Of a stretch of DNA of 64,000 bases, positions 46,496 through 57,915 are shown one piece after another (positions within the stretch are counted from its first letter, which is position 1; every line of letters begins with the position of its first letter). Below the pieces are notes generated by a model. That model worked only from the letters and a program-made list of their open reading frames with translations. It did not search any database and was not told where the DNA came from. Where the stretch lies: the NCBI GenBank assembly GCA_025175895.1, contig CM046001.1:26112314-26176313 (forward strand). The letters run 5' to 3'. Made by a program: the position numbers and the translations under genes. The DNA is from Wurfbainia villosa. Taxonomy: Eukaryota; Streptophyta; Magnoliopsida; Zingiberales; Zingiberaceae.

Positions 46496-47773
46496 TTGTT
46501 GGTTCATCATATGCTTAGAAGTCTAGGGTCGGAAGGTCTAATTTCGATCGATTTAGAGATAGAGCGAACCTTTCACCGTCACAGAGCAGTACAACGAAAA
46601 ATGGAAGATCAAGCTGCTTCCGAGGTGAACATGAGAAGTCGACCTCTGCGTGACTACGCAGCTCCTAGCGCTAGAGGATTCAGGTCGAGCATAGCTGGAT
46701 CGTCCATATCAGTGAATAACTTTGAGCTTAAGCCGACACTCATACATATGGTCTAGCAGAGCCAATTCGGGGGAGCTGCGACTGAAGACCCGAACTGGCA
46801 TCTTGAGGCTTTTCTAGAAATTTGCTCAACCATGAAACTAAACGGAGTCCCTTCTGACACGATCCGCCTGAGCCTGTTTTCATTTTCACTGCGGGATAAG
46901 GCTAAGGCATGGTTTCACTCCTTACCTTCTGGCAGCATCACCACATGGGAGCAGTGTGAGCAGCAATTTTTGAATAAATATTTCCCACCAAGTAAGACTG
47001 CTCACATGCGCCACCTTATCACTAGCTTTCGCCAGAAGGAGGGGGAGTCCTTATTCGAAGCATGGAATCACTACATGGGGCTACTTTATCAATGCCCACA
47101 CCATGGACTAGAGAGGTGATTGGTGATCCACATTTTCTATAATGGGATCGCTTATGCCATAAAGATGTCCCTAGATTCTGCCGCAGGAGGAGCTTTAATG
47201 AACAAAACCATAGAGGAGGCGGAGGAGCTAATCGAAGAGGTGGCCCAAAACCACCATCAATGGGCCTTCGAATGTGGTCAACCCACGCCTACAAGGGAAC
47301 ATTACACTATTAATTCCATGGACTACTATCAAGGGCAAGGGACCCAGGACGAGCAAATTGAGCACTGCGATGCGGTTGGGGACTACAACCCCAGACCCAA
47401 CAACCAACACTCCAGCACTTCTCATCCGGGACTGAGGAACCACCAAAATTTTTCATATAAGAATACTTTAGGAAGGTTCCAACCGCCGGGAGATAATGGG
47501 AAGCCACGTCCCTCTAACACCCAGCTAGAGAGTATGCTAGAGGATTTCATTCGAACGCAACGGGAGGCGAACACTGAATTTTAGCGACGACATTCGCAGA
47601 CAGATACGATGATGGAGGGGTTGGGGTCATTTGTAAAAGATCTTGCAACCAGGCAGAAGTTGCTGGAGATTCAAGTAGCTCAGATCGCGAACCAAATCTC
47701 TAGGACACCAGGGAAGCTGCTAGGAAGAGCAGAGGCCAATCCGGTAGAGCAGTACCAGGCAGTGACACTGTGA
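46496..47773 (+). pseudogene. Athila gag with four in-frame stops (element D)
   Basis: One frame runs through 46496-47773 with stops at 46754 (TAG), 47117 (TGA), 47582 (TAG) and 47771 (TGA) and no frameshift. The 46832-47119 part is the Ty3/gypsy capsid domain: LFSFSLRDKAKAWFHSLP, ITTWEQCEQQFLNKYFPP and SFRQKEGESLFEAW. After it come a Gln/Asn-rich linker (47300-47500) and NPVEQYQAVTL, where the RSG motif of the Athila gag-protease link would follow; the last stop sits at that Arg codon. No zinc knuckle is seen. Element E begins nine bases downstream. Confidence 0.9.
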
Positions 47774-47782
47774 AGTGGGAGG

Positions 47783-49684
47783 TGTTGGGGTTAATCCGTG
47801 AGGGGAAACTTCGCTTCCCCTTCGCCTCGGTTGCTTGACCATGGTGATCCCTTCGATGTCCCCGGATTAAAATTTAATCCTAGACAACAGGGATTCCCAA
47901 AGCAACCAAGTCATCGTCGTGCTATTCGTTTATAGAGGTCACTTGAACAAACTAGTTGTTCATGCGACCATCCTCTATTCTACGAGTAGCCGCGGAATAG
48001 ACGATGTCCGGATCGCCGGTTTTTGTGTTTATACTCGGGATCCAAGTATTATTTAGCCTATTTACAGAAATATAACATGCTTATATTTTGAAAAACAAAC
48101 ACAAGCAATGAATAAAAGAGATAGAAGAATAGTTATACCTCTTGGTCTTCTAATGTATGACCCTCCTCCTTTTGGACGTCGTGTGGGCGACGATCCACCA
48201 AAAGTCGAAGCTCCTAGATCGCAAAACTTCCTTCCTTGCTTTTCCCAAGCAAGAGGAAGAAGAGAAACAATGTTTTTCTCCTTCAAAAACTCAACCAACA
48301 AAGAACTATAGAAGTTCTTGCCACGCCAACTAGAAGGAGAAGAAGATGATGGAAAACTACCAAGACACCAAGGGAAACCCTATATCTTGTTTCCACCACC
48401 TAAGGAGAAGAGAGGGGAGCCAAGGGCTGGGAAGGGCTGGAATAGCTGCTGGACGCTGGCCACAAGGCAAGGAAGAAGAAGGAAAACTTGCCTTATTTGG
48501 TGCCACCCTTGCTTCCAAACCCTAACCCTAATTCCAATCCTATCTCAACTAGGATTGCCCTATTCTGCCGCCAAGCCTTGCTCCTCTCAATGATGTTATC
48601 CACGACCACTCCCCATGCCCTCCTATTATAGAGTTAGGGATAAGTCATGAATTAATCTCCTCCATTGGTTCTAGGGATTTAAACTCAACCGTCGGATCTA
48701 GAGATTTAATCTCAACCGTCGGATCTTAGAGATTTGATCTCTACCAATGGATCTTAGTGTTTTGTTTCTATCCATTGGATCTAAGCATCTTGAGGTGTTA
48801 ATGAGATAAATTAGGGACCATGAGGAGGAAATGGGTCTTGGCCACCCATGGATCAAGCCCACATAAAGTCCGATCCACTAATGATGGTCCAATCCACTAA
48901 AGGTCCATCATTGATCTACCTCACCAACCCCCATATGATAATATGGGCTCCATATATTATTTGTACATTTTCTCCCCGTGTTTAAGATCTCGAATGTCCG
49001 TCGATTAATTAATTTACTGACCATTAATTAATCGACATCTAACTCCATGAGTAGTACCACTCAACCTTTTCATTATGCCGGACCAAGTCCACCTGCAGAG
49101 TTTACATGATGAACCTTATGAGCTCCTCAAGGGGACATCATCATCCTAATATATAGGACATGGTTTCCTCCTATAATCAACGACACACCATATAAATAAT
49201 ATCATCTCCCAACTTACTGAGTCTATCGATTTAATCTATAAATCTCGCCCATTGGTAAATCAAAGAGATGAGTACCAAGTATATGTGCCCGTTATTATAT
49301 CGGGATTAAGAGCATGTACTAAATAATATCTGAGGTCCGATTCAATTATGTAGTCGCAATAAATCGAATCACCTCTGTCGGTCCCCGCTCAATACACACA
49401 AAGTGCACTAGTGTGATTCTATGGTCAAGACAAACCAATACCAAATCACACTACAACCATTCCGATGGTTTGTCCAAAGCCATCTCGGTTGTGAGCCTTT
49501 ACTTATACTTTACAAGGAGCCGATAACATGATCTCCGGTGTGACACCACACACCATGTTATCTACAATGTAACGTATTAGACAATATTGCATAACCATAA
49601 AAATATGCAAACAATGATCATATGATTCTTATTTCAAAATAAAGATGTTCATACAAAATAGACTTTTAAGTATACATCCCTACA
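47783..49684 (-). repeat. 3' LTR of element E (1902 bp)
   Basis: TGTTGGGGTT...CCCTACA. It is followed on plus by ATCTCCCACTTATAC, the polypurine tract read on minus. The match with 54605-56523 is very close, most differences being one- to few-base indels. Confidence 0.9.
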
Positions 49685-49799
49685 ATCTCCCACTTATACT
49701 AAAAGACTATGCTTGTCTCAAAGTGCCATACATCCGATCCCCATTCCTCCACATGCCTATCAAAGCTCTCAGAAGGGCCTTAGTGAAAGGATCTCAAAG

Positions 49800-50694
49800 T
49801 TATCCTCCGATGCAATCTTGGCCACAAAGAACTTCTCCTCTCTTTACGATTTCTCGTATCAGGTGGTACTTGCGCTCTATGTGTTTACTAGCCTTATGGG
49901 CTCGTGGTTCCTTCGAGTTTGCAACTGCACCACTATTATCACAATAAATTGTGATAGTTCTGGGCAAACCAGGAATCACATCCAAGTCCATCAAAGTTCC
50001 CGAGCTTTCTTTGGCCGCCTCAGAGGCTGCCAAATACTCAGCTTCCATGGTGGAGTCTACCACGCACTTCTGCTTGACACTCGTCCATACAATGGCACCA
50101 CCTCCCAAAGTAAAAACAAAACCTGAGGTAGACTTACTATCCCTATCGATTGGAAGTCGAATCAGTAACCCATGTGAGTAATTGGTCTCGCCAGAAACCA
50201 AAGATATAATCCCTAGTCCTTCTCAGGTACTTCAATATATGCTTTACTGCAGTCCAATGTCCCTGTCCTGGATTACTCTGATATCTGCTGACCATGCCCA
50301 CGGCAAAGCAGATATCTGATCTCGTACAGAGCATCGCATACATGAGGCTTCCTACTGCCGAAGCATAAGGAACCGCCTTCATCTCTTCTATCTCCTCAGA
50401 TGATCTAGGACACATCTCCTTAGATAGAGGTACTCCATGCCTGAAAGGTAGAAAACCCTTCTTGGAGTTCTGCATGCTAAAACGCTCCATAATCGTGTCT
50501 ATGTATGAAGCTTGGGATAAGCACAACATCCTTTTCTTGCGATCCCTTATAACCTTGATCCCAAGGATATGTCCCACTTCTCCTAAGTCCTTCATATCAA
50601 ACTGTTTGGACAACCATACCCTTACGTCCGATAACACCTTGATATTGTTGCCAATCAATAAAATGTCATCTACGTATAGTACAAGAAATACCAC
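49800..50694 (-). pseudogene. Copia RT C-terminus and RNase H (element E)
   Basis: The 50694-50143 frame opens VLYVDDILLIGNN (active-site YVDD) and continues LSKQFDMKDLGEVGHILGIKV, YASAVGSLMYAMLCTRSDICFAVGMVSRYQ and HWTAVKHILKYLRRTRDY, all hallmark positions of the Angela/Tork group. 50201-49800 is RNase H (SKSTSGFVFTLGGGAI, STMEAEYLAASEAAKE, YCDNSGAV, HIERKYHLIRE). The two parts are joined through a frameshift near 50150-50200 that damages the first RNase H Asp motif. Confidence 0.9.
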
Positions 50695-51510
50695 TACGTT
50701 TTCGTCACATCTCTTGTATACACAAGACTCATCCGGACTTTGAATAAATCCATAAAATTTGGATCACCTCATCAAAGCGGATGTTCCAAGACCTCGAAGC
50801 TTGTTTGATCCATAAATGGACGATTAAGCTTACATACAAGATGCTCTTTGCCCTTAGCAATGAATCCCTCTGGTTTGCTTCATGTAGATGTTTTCCTCAA
50901 GACTTCCATTAAGGAAAGCTGTCTTGACATCCATCTGACACACCTCATAATCCATATGATCTGCTATGCATAAGAGAATCCTTATAGATTTAAGCATGGC
51001 TACCGGCTAAAAGGTCTCCTCATAATCGATACCCTCTTTCTGAGTATACCCCTTCGCAACAAGCCTCGCTGAAGGTCTCAACCTTCCCATCTATTCCTCT
51101 CTTTCTTTGTAGATCCACTTGCATCCAATGGTTTTTACACCATCGGGTGGTTCTACTAGCTCCCACTGATTTGAATCCATAGATTCAATCTCAAAGATTC
51201 ATTGCACTCGCCAAGATAATCGTGATCTTTATCTTGGATTGCCTCATCATATGTCCAGGATCAGTTCATGTTCGTCAGGGACCAAATCAGAAGATTCTCC
51301 CAAGAACATGAATCTATCAGGCTGTCTCACAACCCTCCCACTACGACGAGGTATCACCTGTGTATCCTCTGTGACACGTGGTGAGGTGACATGTGGTATA
51401 TCCTCTTGTACCGGTGGTACTAAAGAAGCGACTTCCCCTTTTAACTCCTCCAGAACAATTTTACTCGTGGGCTTGTGGTTCATCACATAGTCCTCCTCTA
51501 GAAATCGCAT
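50695..51510 (-). pseudogene. Copia RT N-terminus and pre-RT linker, degraded (element E)
   Basis: 51510-51247 is the acidic, Pro-rich linker with RRSGRVVRQPDRFMFLGE. The RT start downstream is only readable in short pieces with several single-base gaps (for example around 50940 and 51060). Confidence 0.75.
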
Positions 51511-52339
51511 TCGTACTCACGATCACCTTCCCGATCTCTAGGACTATAGAACAAACCACCCTTCGCTCCCTTAGGGTAGCCAACAAACATGCACACTGCA
51601 CGAGGTTCCAACTTACCAAAGATCCGCCTTCAAAGACATGTGGCCGACTCCATATCCGAATATGTCTTAGACTAGGCTTTCGCCACCCACAATTCTACTG
51701 GAGTAGAAGGCACTGATTTAGATGGAACCAAGTTCGTAATGTATACCAGATCTAGAGCATATCCCCGTAACGAATCCGCAAGTCATAATAACTCATCATC
51801 GATCTAACCATCTCCATAAGAGTCCTATTCCTTCGCTCTGCTACACCATTCTGCTGGGGTGTGCCAGGTGCAGACAATTGGGATTGAATCCCAGCCTCTG
51901 ATAAGTAATTCCTAAACTCTCCCAAGAGGTATTCACCACCACGATCAGATCGTAGGGTCTCGATACTTTTACCTTACGCTTCTCCACATCACCTTGAATT
52001 CTTTGAACTTGTCAAAGCATTCAGACTTATGCGGCGCATCAAGTAAATGTATCCATATCTTGAATAATCGTCTATAAAAGAGACGAAATATTCAAAACCA
52101 CCTCTAGCCTGGATAGACATAGGACCACACAAATCAGAATGAACCAATTCTAACACATCTTTGGCTCTATACCCCTTGGCCTTGAAAGGCCTCTTGGTCG
52201 TCTTACCCTCCAAGCAAGATTCACAGGTTGGGAGATCCTCCACCACTAATGAGCCCAAAGGTCCATCAGCTATCAACCTTTGAATACTGCTTAGGTTAAT
52301 GTGACCAAGCCTAAGATGCCAAAGATATGTTTGGTTCAT
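51511..52339 (-). pseudogene. Copia pre-integrase zinc site and integrase, broken (element E)
   Basis: 52339-51989 keeps the zinc site (HLRLGHI...CESCLEGK) and the first core motif (HSDLCGP), plus FIDDYSRYGY. The rest of the core, intact in G, is shifted at about 52030, 51985, 51790 and 51690, and the second and third acidic residues cannot be read in one frame. Confidence 0.85.
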
Positions 52340-52750
52340 CTTCGAAGGTTCTTTTCTCTTATTGGATTTAGAAGATGAGTTATTAACTTCAATTCAGATC
52401 GCATGGGAGGTTTTGGTTCAAGTGTGTACAAATTTCCTATCAATGTACCCGAACAGATAATGTACCTATTCCTTCTTATAACAACTCTGTCATTAAAAGA
52501 AATAGAATATCCATCCATAAACAATTTAGAAACTGAAATTAAATTCTTTCTAAATAAGGGTACATAAAGGCAATTCTTAAGAACCAAAAGTTTATTTTTC
52601 TCAAAAGATAAATGAACGTGTCCCACTGCAACAGCCGCCACCTTTGTGGCATCACCCAAGTACACGGTAATCTCCTTCACCACCGTCTGTTTCTCGAACC
52701 CCGCAAAGTATTGCGACATGATCATGGCTCCCGTATCTACACACACCAGT
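52336..52750 (-). pseudogene. Copia protease end and GAG-pre-integrase part (element E)
   Basis: It contains CVDTGAM near the start, standing where the aspartic protease D(T/S)GA site is expected, then LKNCLYVPLFRKNLISVSKLFMDGYSISF. It overlaps the next frame at 52336-52339 in another phase. Confidence 0.8.
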
Positions 52751-53565
52751 GCCGTGAGATAACACCGCTAAACATGTTTCAACGACTAGTCCAAAAGATA
52801 TACCTTTGTTCTTGCGGTTGGGGCAGTCCTTCTTCCAAAGGTCCACCGCTACAAGTGAAGCACTTGCCTTTCGGCTTCTTCACTCCTCCCGAGTACCTCC
52901 CACCGCCTTTGCCTTTGTTTCTTCTTCTTCTTGCCTTTCGGCTTAGAAGCAGAAACCTTCTGGGTTATCACGACATGCACCTGAGCACTCTGACGAAATA
53001 GTCCCTCTGCCGCCTGGAGTTCTGTCAGAAGTTCCACCAATGAATACAACCTCTTGTTCATGTTGTAGTTGAGGCGAAACTGCTCAAAACTCCTAGGCAG
53101 AGACTGGAGTATGATATCGACCGGGTTTCCCATCGATCTCAGCTCCTAGGACCTCCAGCTCATTCAAATGAGCCATCATCTTGAGAACATGATCCTCACG
53201 TGTTCCTCGATCATGGTGGTCGCCATCAAGTTTCTCATGGCCTCGCACCCGATTCTCGTGTCCGAAAAGCTCCTTGAGATTGAGCATCATATCATAGGCA
53301 AGTGGGCATGGCTTGATGTCGATGTTGGAGTACATTTGACATAGATGCCAAAATGTAACACCGTGCCATCTCATCGGCCTTGTTCCACTTCCTATAGCTC
53401 TCTCTCTCCTTTTCAATTATCTCGAGGCTTGGGAGGGCACTCTTCGAGGAGTACATATTTGTATTCTCAGCCAAGACAATATCTAGATTCCTCTTCCAAT
53501 CTACATAGTTGGGTCCAAAGAAGTTTGTTCTCTTTCGATATCACAAGAAGTGGGTTGAAAGTCAT
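52751..53565 (-). pseudogene. Copia gag, several frames (element E)
   Basis: It starts at the minus ATG at 53565 (MTFNPL). Pieces at 53474-53292, 53416-53093, 53133-52849 and 52846-52652 in turn show YRKWNKADEMARCYILASMSNVLQ, YDMMLNLKELFGH, LPRSFEQFRLNYNMNKRLY and a damaged zinc knuckle ending DCPNRKNK. Each junction is a short indel. Confidence 0.8.
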
Positions 53566-54604
53566 TTTGAAAGAAAACCTAAGAATCACATAAATCAAAA
53601 CATTAGATTTCAAAAATTATTGATTCCTCAAACAATAAAATTTTGATATCAACCAACACCTCAATCACCGAGAATATCGCATGCCACGCAAAGGTGGACG
53701 ATAATGAATTCTACATTTGTAAGAGGAGGTTTTACCCATTAATTTTATTATCTTGTCAACCTTACTTTTCGACAAATAAAATTAATAGTTGGTTCCTCTT
53801 GGCCCTACAAATAAAAGCAAAGGACTCGATGGGGAGGATACTTTTAATTTGCATCTAAGTGTGCACCATTACACGATACTAAGGGAATTATTTCGGATTA
53901 TGTGCCTTACTGTGGAAGTACACATGCTCCTAGATAATTTCCTATAACCATTATTTGACCTAGTGATCCAAAACAAACTCGTCCGCAGGGAGGAAGGCAC
54001 TCAGAGCCAACACGCAAGTTTGTTGCATCACATGTCAAATTGTAATGGAGGCCGCGGAAATTAATTAAAATATCCCTCTCCCACTTAGTAAATTAAAAAT
54101 GAGGAATTTTCCTACGACATGCATATCAAACAAAAGCAATCGATAAATGAAAAATAAATTATTTTCCAACTATTATGGCCTTTGTCTTCAATATGGCTCC
54201 GTCGCATCGCCATCTCGTCCGCTCCTCCTCGCCATGTACAAGCCCTCAGGAGATCGAGCCGAGACTAAAACCTATTTTAATTTACATCCATCGATCCTAT
54301 ACTCCACGAGTGTACATGAATCTAGATCGAAAGTAAAATAAAATAAAGAGCGGCTAAACAATGCCGTATTTAATTTACAAAAAAACTAAATACTAGCCTA
54401 AATCAACCCGAGGATTCAACAAAATAAATATTTACACACATACAATCACATACACACACATGCCATAATAGTGGATCTTATGCAGCAACCAAAGAGTTAA
54501 ACTACACATATCCTACTATTATCCGGCACATATAATATATGAAAAAGTGCATAAAATTAACGAATCCTAAACACACAAAACCGGAATCCTTGGCTCGATG
54601 CAAT
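53566..54604 (-). other. Leader and degenerate primer site of element E
   Basis: There is no gene. The leader matches 1738-2775 of G. The primer site at 54592-54603 (GGCTCGATGCAA on plus) has lost several bases relative to GGCTCTGATACCA. Confidence 0.75.
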
Positions 54605-56523
54605 TGTTGGGGTTGATCAGTGAGGAAACTTAGCTTCCCTTCACCTCGGTTGCTTGACCATGGTGATCCCGATGTCCCGGATTAAAATTTAATCCTAGAC
54701 AAAAGGGATTCCCAAAGCAACCAAGTAATCGTCGTGCTATTCGTTTAGAGAGGTCACTTGAACAAACTAGTTGTTCAAGCGACCATCCTCTATTCTACGA
54801 GTAGCCGCGGAATAGACGATGTCCGGATCGCCGGTTTTTGTGTTTATACTCGGGATCCAAGTATTATTTATCCTATTTACAGAAATATAACATGCTTATA
54901 TTTTGAAAAACAAACACAAGCAATGAATAAAAGAGATAGAAGAATAGTTATACCTCTTGGTCTCCTAATGTATGACCCACCTCCTTTTGGGCGTCGTGTG
55001 GGCGACGATCCACCAAAAGTCGAAGCTCCTAGATCGCAAAACTTTCTTCCTTGCTTTTCCCAAGCAAGAGGAAGAAGAGAAACAATGTTTTTCTCCTTCA
55101 AAAACTCAACCAACAAAGAACTATAGAAGTTCTTGCCGCCGGCCAACTAGAAGGAGAAGAAGATGATGGAAAACTACCAAGACACCAAGGGAAACCCTAT
55201 ATCTTGTTTCCACCACCTAAGGAGAAGAGAGGGGAGTGTTTTGGGCGCTGGCCAAGGGCTGGGAAGGGCTGGAATAGCTGCTGGACGTTGGCCACAAGGC
55301 AAGGAAGAAGAAGGAAAACTTGCCTTATTTGGTGCCACCCTTGCTTCCAAACCCTAACCCTAATTCCAATCCTATCTCAACTAGGATTGCCCTATTCTTG
55401 CCGCCCAAGCCTTGCTCCCTCTCAATGATGTTATCCACGACCACTTCCCATGCCCTCCTTTTATAGAGTTAGGGATAAGTCATGAATTAATCTCCTCCAT
55501 TGGTTCTAGGGATTTAATCTCAACCGTCGGATCTAGAGATTTAATCTCAACCGTCGGATCTTAGAGATTTAATCTCTACCAATGGATCTTAGTGTTTTTT
55601 TTCTATCCATTGGATCTAAGCATCTTGAGGTGTTAATGGGCTACATTAGGGACCATGAGGAGGAGTTGGGTCTTGGCCACCCATGGATCAAGCCCACATA
55701 AAGTCCGATCCACTAATGATGGTCCAATCCACTAAAGGTCCATCATTGATCTACCTCACCAACCCCCATATGATAATATGGGCTCCATATATTATTTGTA
55801 CATTTTCTCCCCATGTTTAAGATCTCGAATGTCCGTCGATTAATTAATTTACTAACTATTAATTAATCAACATCTAACTCCATGAGTAGTACCACTCAAC
55901 CTTTTCATCATGCCGGACCAAGTCCACCTGCAGGGTTTACATGATGAACCTTATGAGCTCCTCAAGGGGACATCATCATCCTAATATATAGGACACGGTT
56001 TCCTCCTATAAGCAACGGCACACCATATAAATAATATCATCTCCCAACTTACCGAGCCTATCGATTTAATCTATAAATCTCGCCCATTGGTAAATCAAAG
56101 AGATGAGTACTAAGTATATATGCCCGTTAATATATCGGGATGAAGAGCATGTACTAAATAATATCTGAGGTCCGATTCGATTATGTAGTCAGCAATAAAT
56201 CGAATCACCTCTAAGTCGGTCCTGCTCAATACACACAAAGTGCACTAGTGTGATTCTATGGTCAAGACAAACCAATACCAAATCACACTACAACCATTCC
56301 GATGGTTTGTCCAAAGCCATCTCGGTTGTGAGCCTTTACTTATACTTTACAAGGAGCCGATAACATGATCTCCCGTGTGACACCACACACCATGTTATCT
56401 ACAATGTAAGGTATTAGACAATATTGCATAACCATAAAAATATGCAAACAATGATCATGTGATTCTTATTTCAAAATAAAGATGTTCATACAAAAAATAG
56501 ACTTTTAAGTATACATCCCTACA
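54605..56523 (-). repeat. 5' LTR of element E (1919 bp)
   Basis: TGTTGGGGTT...CCCTACA, with GCCGGCC-rich block and three 27-bp units. It abuts TSD GGAGG at 56524. Confidence 0.9.
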
Positions 56524-56528
56524 GGAGG

Positions 56529-57424
56529 CTCCTGAATGAAATGCCAGGACGATCGGTTACCGAAAAGGACAAGGGATCTGAGCCGCTAGAGCCTCTGAGG
56601 GAGGCAGAGAATCAAAAAAATAAGAGAGATGAACAGAGAGCCTACTATGAGGGCTAAACCACCCCTTACTATACCATTCCCACAGGGGTTGACGAATGCA
56701 AAGAAAGACGCCAAGTTTGGTAAATTCCTAGATATGATGAAGACGATCTCGATAGAGGTACCAATACTCAAAGCGTTGCACCAAATGCCCTAGTTCGCTA
56801 GGTTCATGAAAGATATTCTGGCACATCGTAGGAAGGTAGCGGAGTCGGAAACAGTAGCCCTCACAGAAAAGTCAAGCGCTTATCTCCGAAACAAAGCTAC
56901 TCAGAAATTAAAAGATCCAGGGAGCTTCTATATCCCATTCTATATAGGGACGACACTGATTAGTAAAGCCTTCTATGACTTGGGAGCGAGTGTGAGTCTT
57001 ATGCCCTATACCTTTTGTAAAAAGCTAGGGTTAGGAAATTTAAAATTCACTACTATGACACTACAACTAGCTGACCACACAAACCGCTACCTATTGGGGA
57101 TTTTAGAAGACGTTTCTATTAAGGTGGGGAAGTTTACATTACCAACCAACTTTGTGGTGATGGAGATGGAAGAAGATCCCAAGATACCCGTTATCCTGGG
57201 GCGACCATTTTTAGCGACAACAGGAATGGTCATTGATGTTAAGAATCACAAGCTGCCCCTAAAAGTGGGAGAGGATAAGATCGAATTTGAGCCCATTGGG
57301 ACAGGAAGTCAGGAACCTGTGTCAGGGAAATATGTGATTCCAGTCAGAGCTAGGAAGGAAGCTGCATACGCGGATCCCGAGACAGATGAATGGAGGTTCA
57401 CTGAACTACCGGAGGCGAGTTGAT
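56529..57424 (+). pseudogene. Athila gag-protease continuation with aspartic protease (element D)
   Basis: From about 56640 the frame reads PPLTIPFPQGL...KFGKFLDMMKTISIEVPILKALHQMP, a TAG at 56791, then a 205-codon open frame (56806-57423). It contains DLGASVSLMPY, the retropepsin active site of the gypsy type, and ILGRPFLATTGMVIDV, the second conserved loop. The frame stops at 57422, at the point where RT would begin in a full Athila. The protein would cut gag. Element E lies nine bases beyond the gag stop on the left. Confidence 0.85.
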
Positions 57425-57915
57425 AGAAGAGTGCGGTTGAGCTAAACGACCCTAAACAAAGTGCTTCTTGGGAGGCAACCCAAGTTTAGTTGTAGATTTT
57501 TCTTTCTTTTTTTCTATTGCATTGCATACATGTGTTAGATTTCAGTTTTGATTTCCATCACATTTAGAGTTAGGAGTAAAAAAAAAACTTTGCTAGGAAA
57601 AAATGAAACCCATATTAGTCTACACGACGAAGTGTATGAACAAATTCGGGCCATGGCGTATGAAAGGGTCGAAAAATGGGGGCACACGACCTGGTCGTGT
57701 GTTTTCGCATGGTCATGCCCGCTTGACCAAAGGTGCACACGGCCTGGCCGTGTGTTTTTACACGACTGTGGCATGCGAGATTAAAAGGGGTGAGCCGTGT
57801 GTTTTCACCTCATTTGCGTCATGTGCTTCAAAATTTCTTGCCCTAGCCGTGTGATTTCGCTTTCCCCTTCCTCTAGAAGCATTTTCAACCTCTTTAGAAG
57901 CCAAAAGGAGAAAGG
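57425..57915 (+). other. Inter-ORF region of element D with hairpin and LTR-like palindrome
   Basis: A perfect hairpin at 57467-57484 (CTTGGG-AGGCAA-CCCAAG) lies 43 bp after the protease stop. A 19-bp palindrome at 57736-57754 equals that of the LTRs. No coding part is credible. Confidence 0.65.

Larger units (their letters stand above)
47783..56523 (-). mobile_element. Ty1/copia element E (Angela/Tork-like), complete with TSD
   Basis: The perfect 5-bp duplication GGAGG lies at 47778-47782 and 56524-56528. The LTRs are 47783-49684 (3') and 54605-56523 (5'). The internal order on minus is leader, gag, protease, integrase, RT, RNase H: the full gene set, but broken by many small indels. Same family as G. 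It separates the gag of D from its protease. Confidence 0.95.

Noticed and set aside
55051..55428. 125-codon frame in the E 5' LTR, repeated at 48108-48593
   Set aside because: Non-coding LTR sequence; the counterpart in LTR G does not keep the frame.
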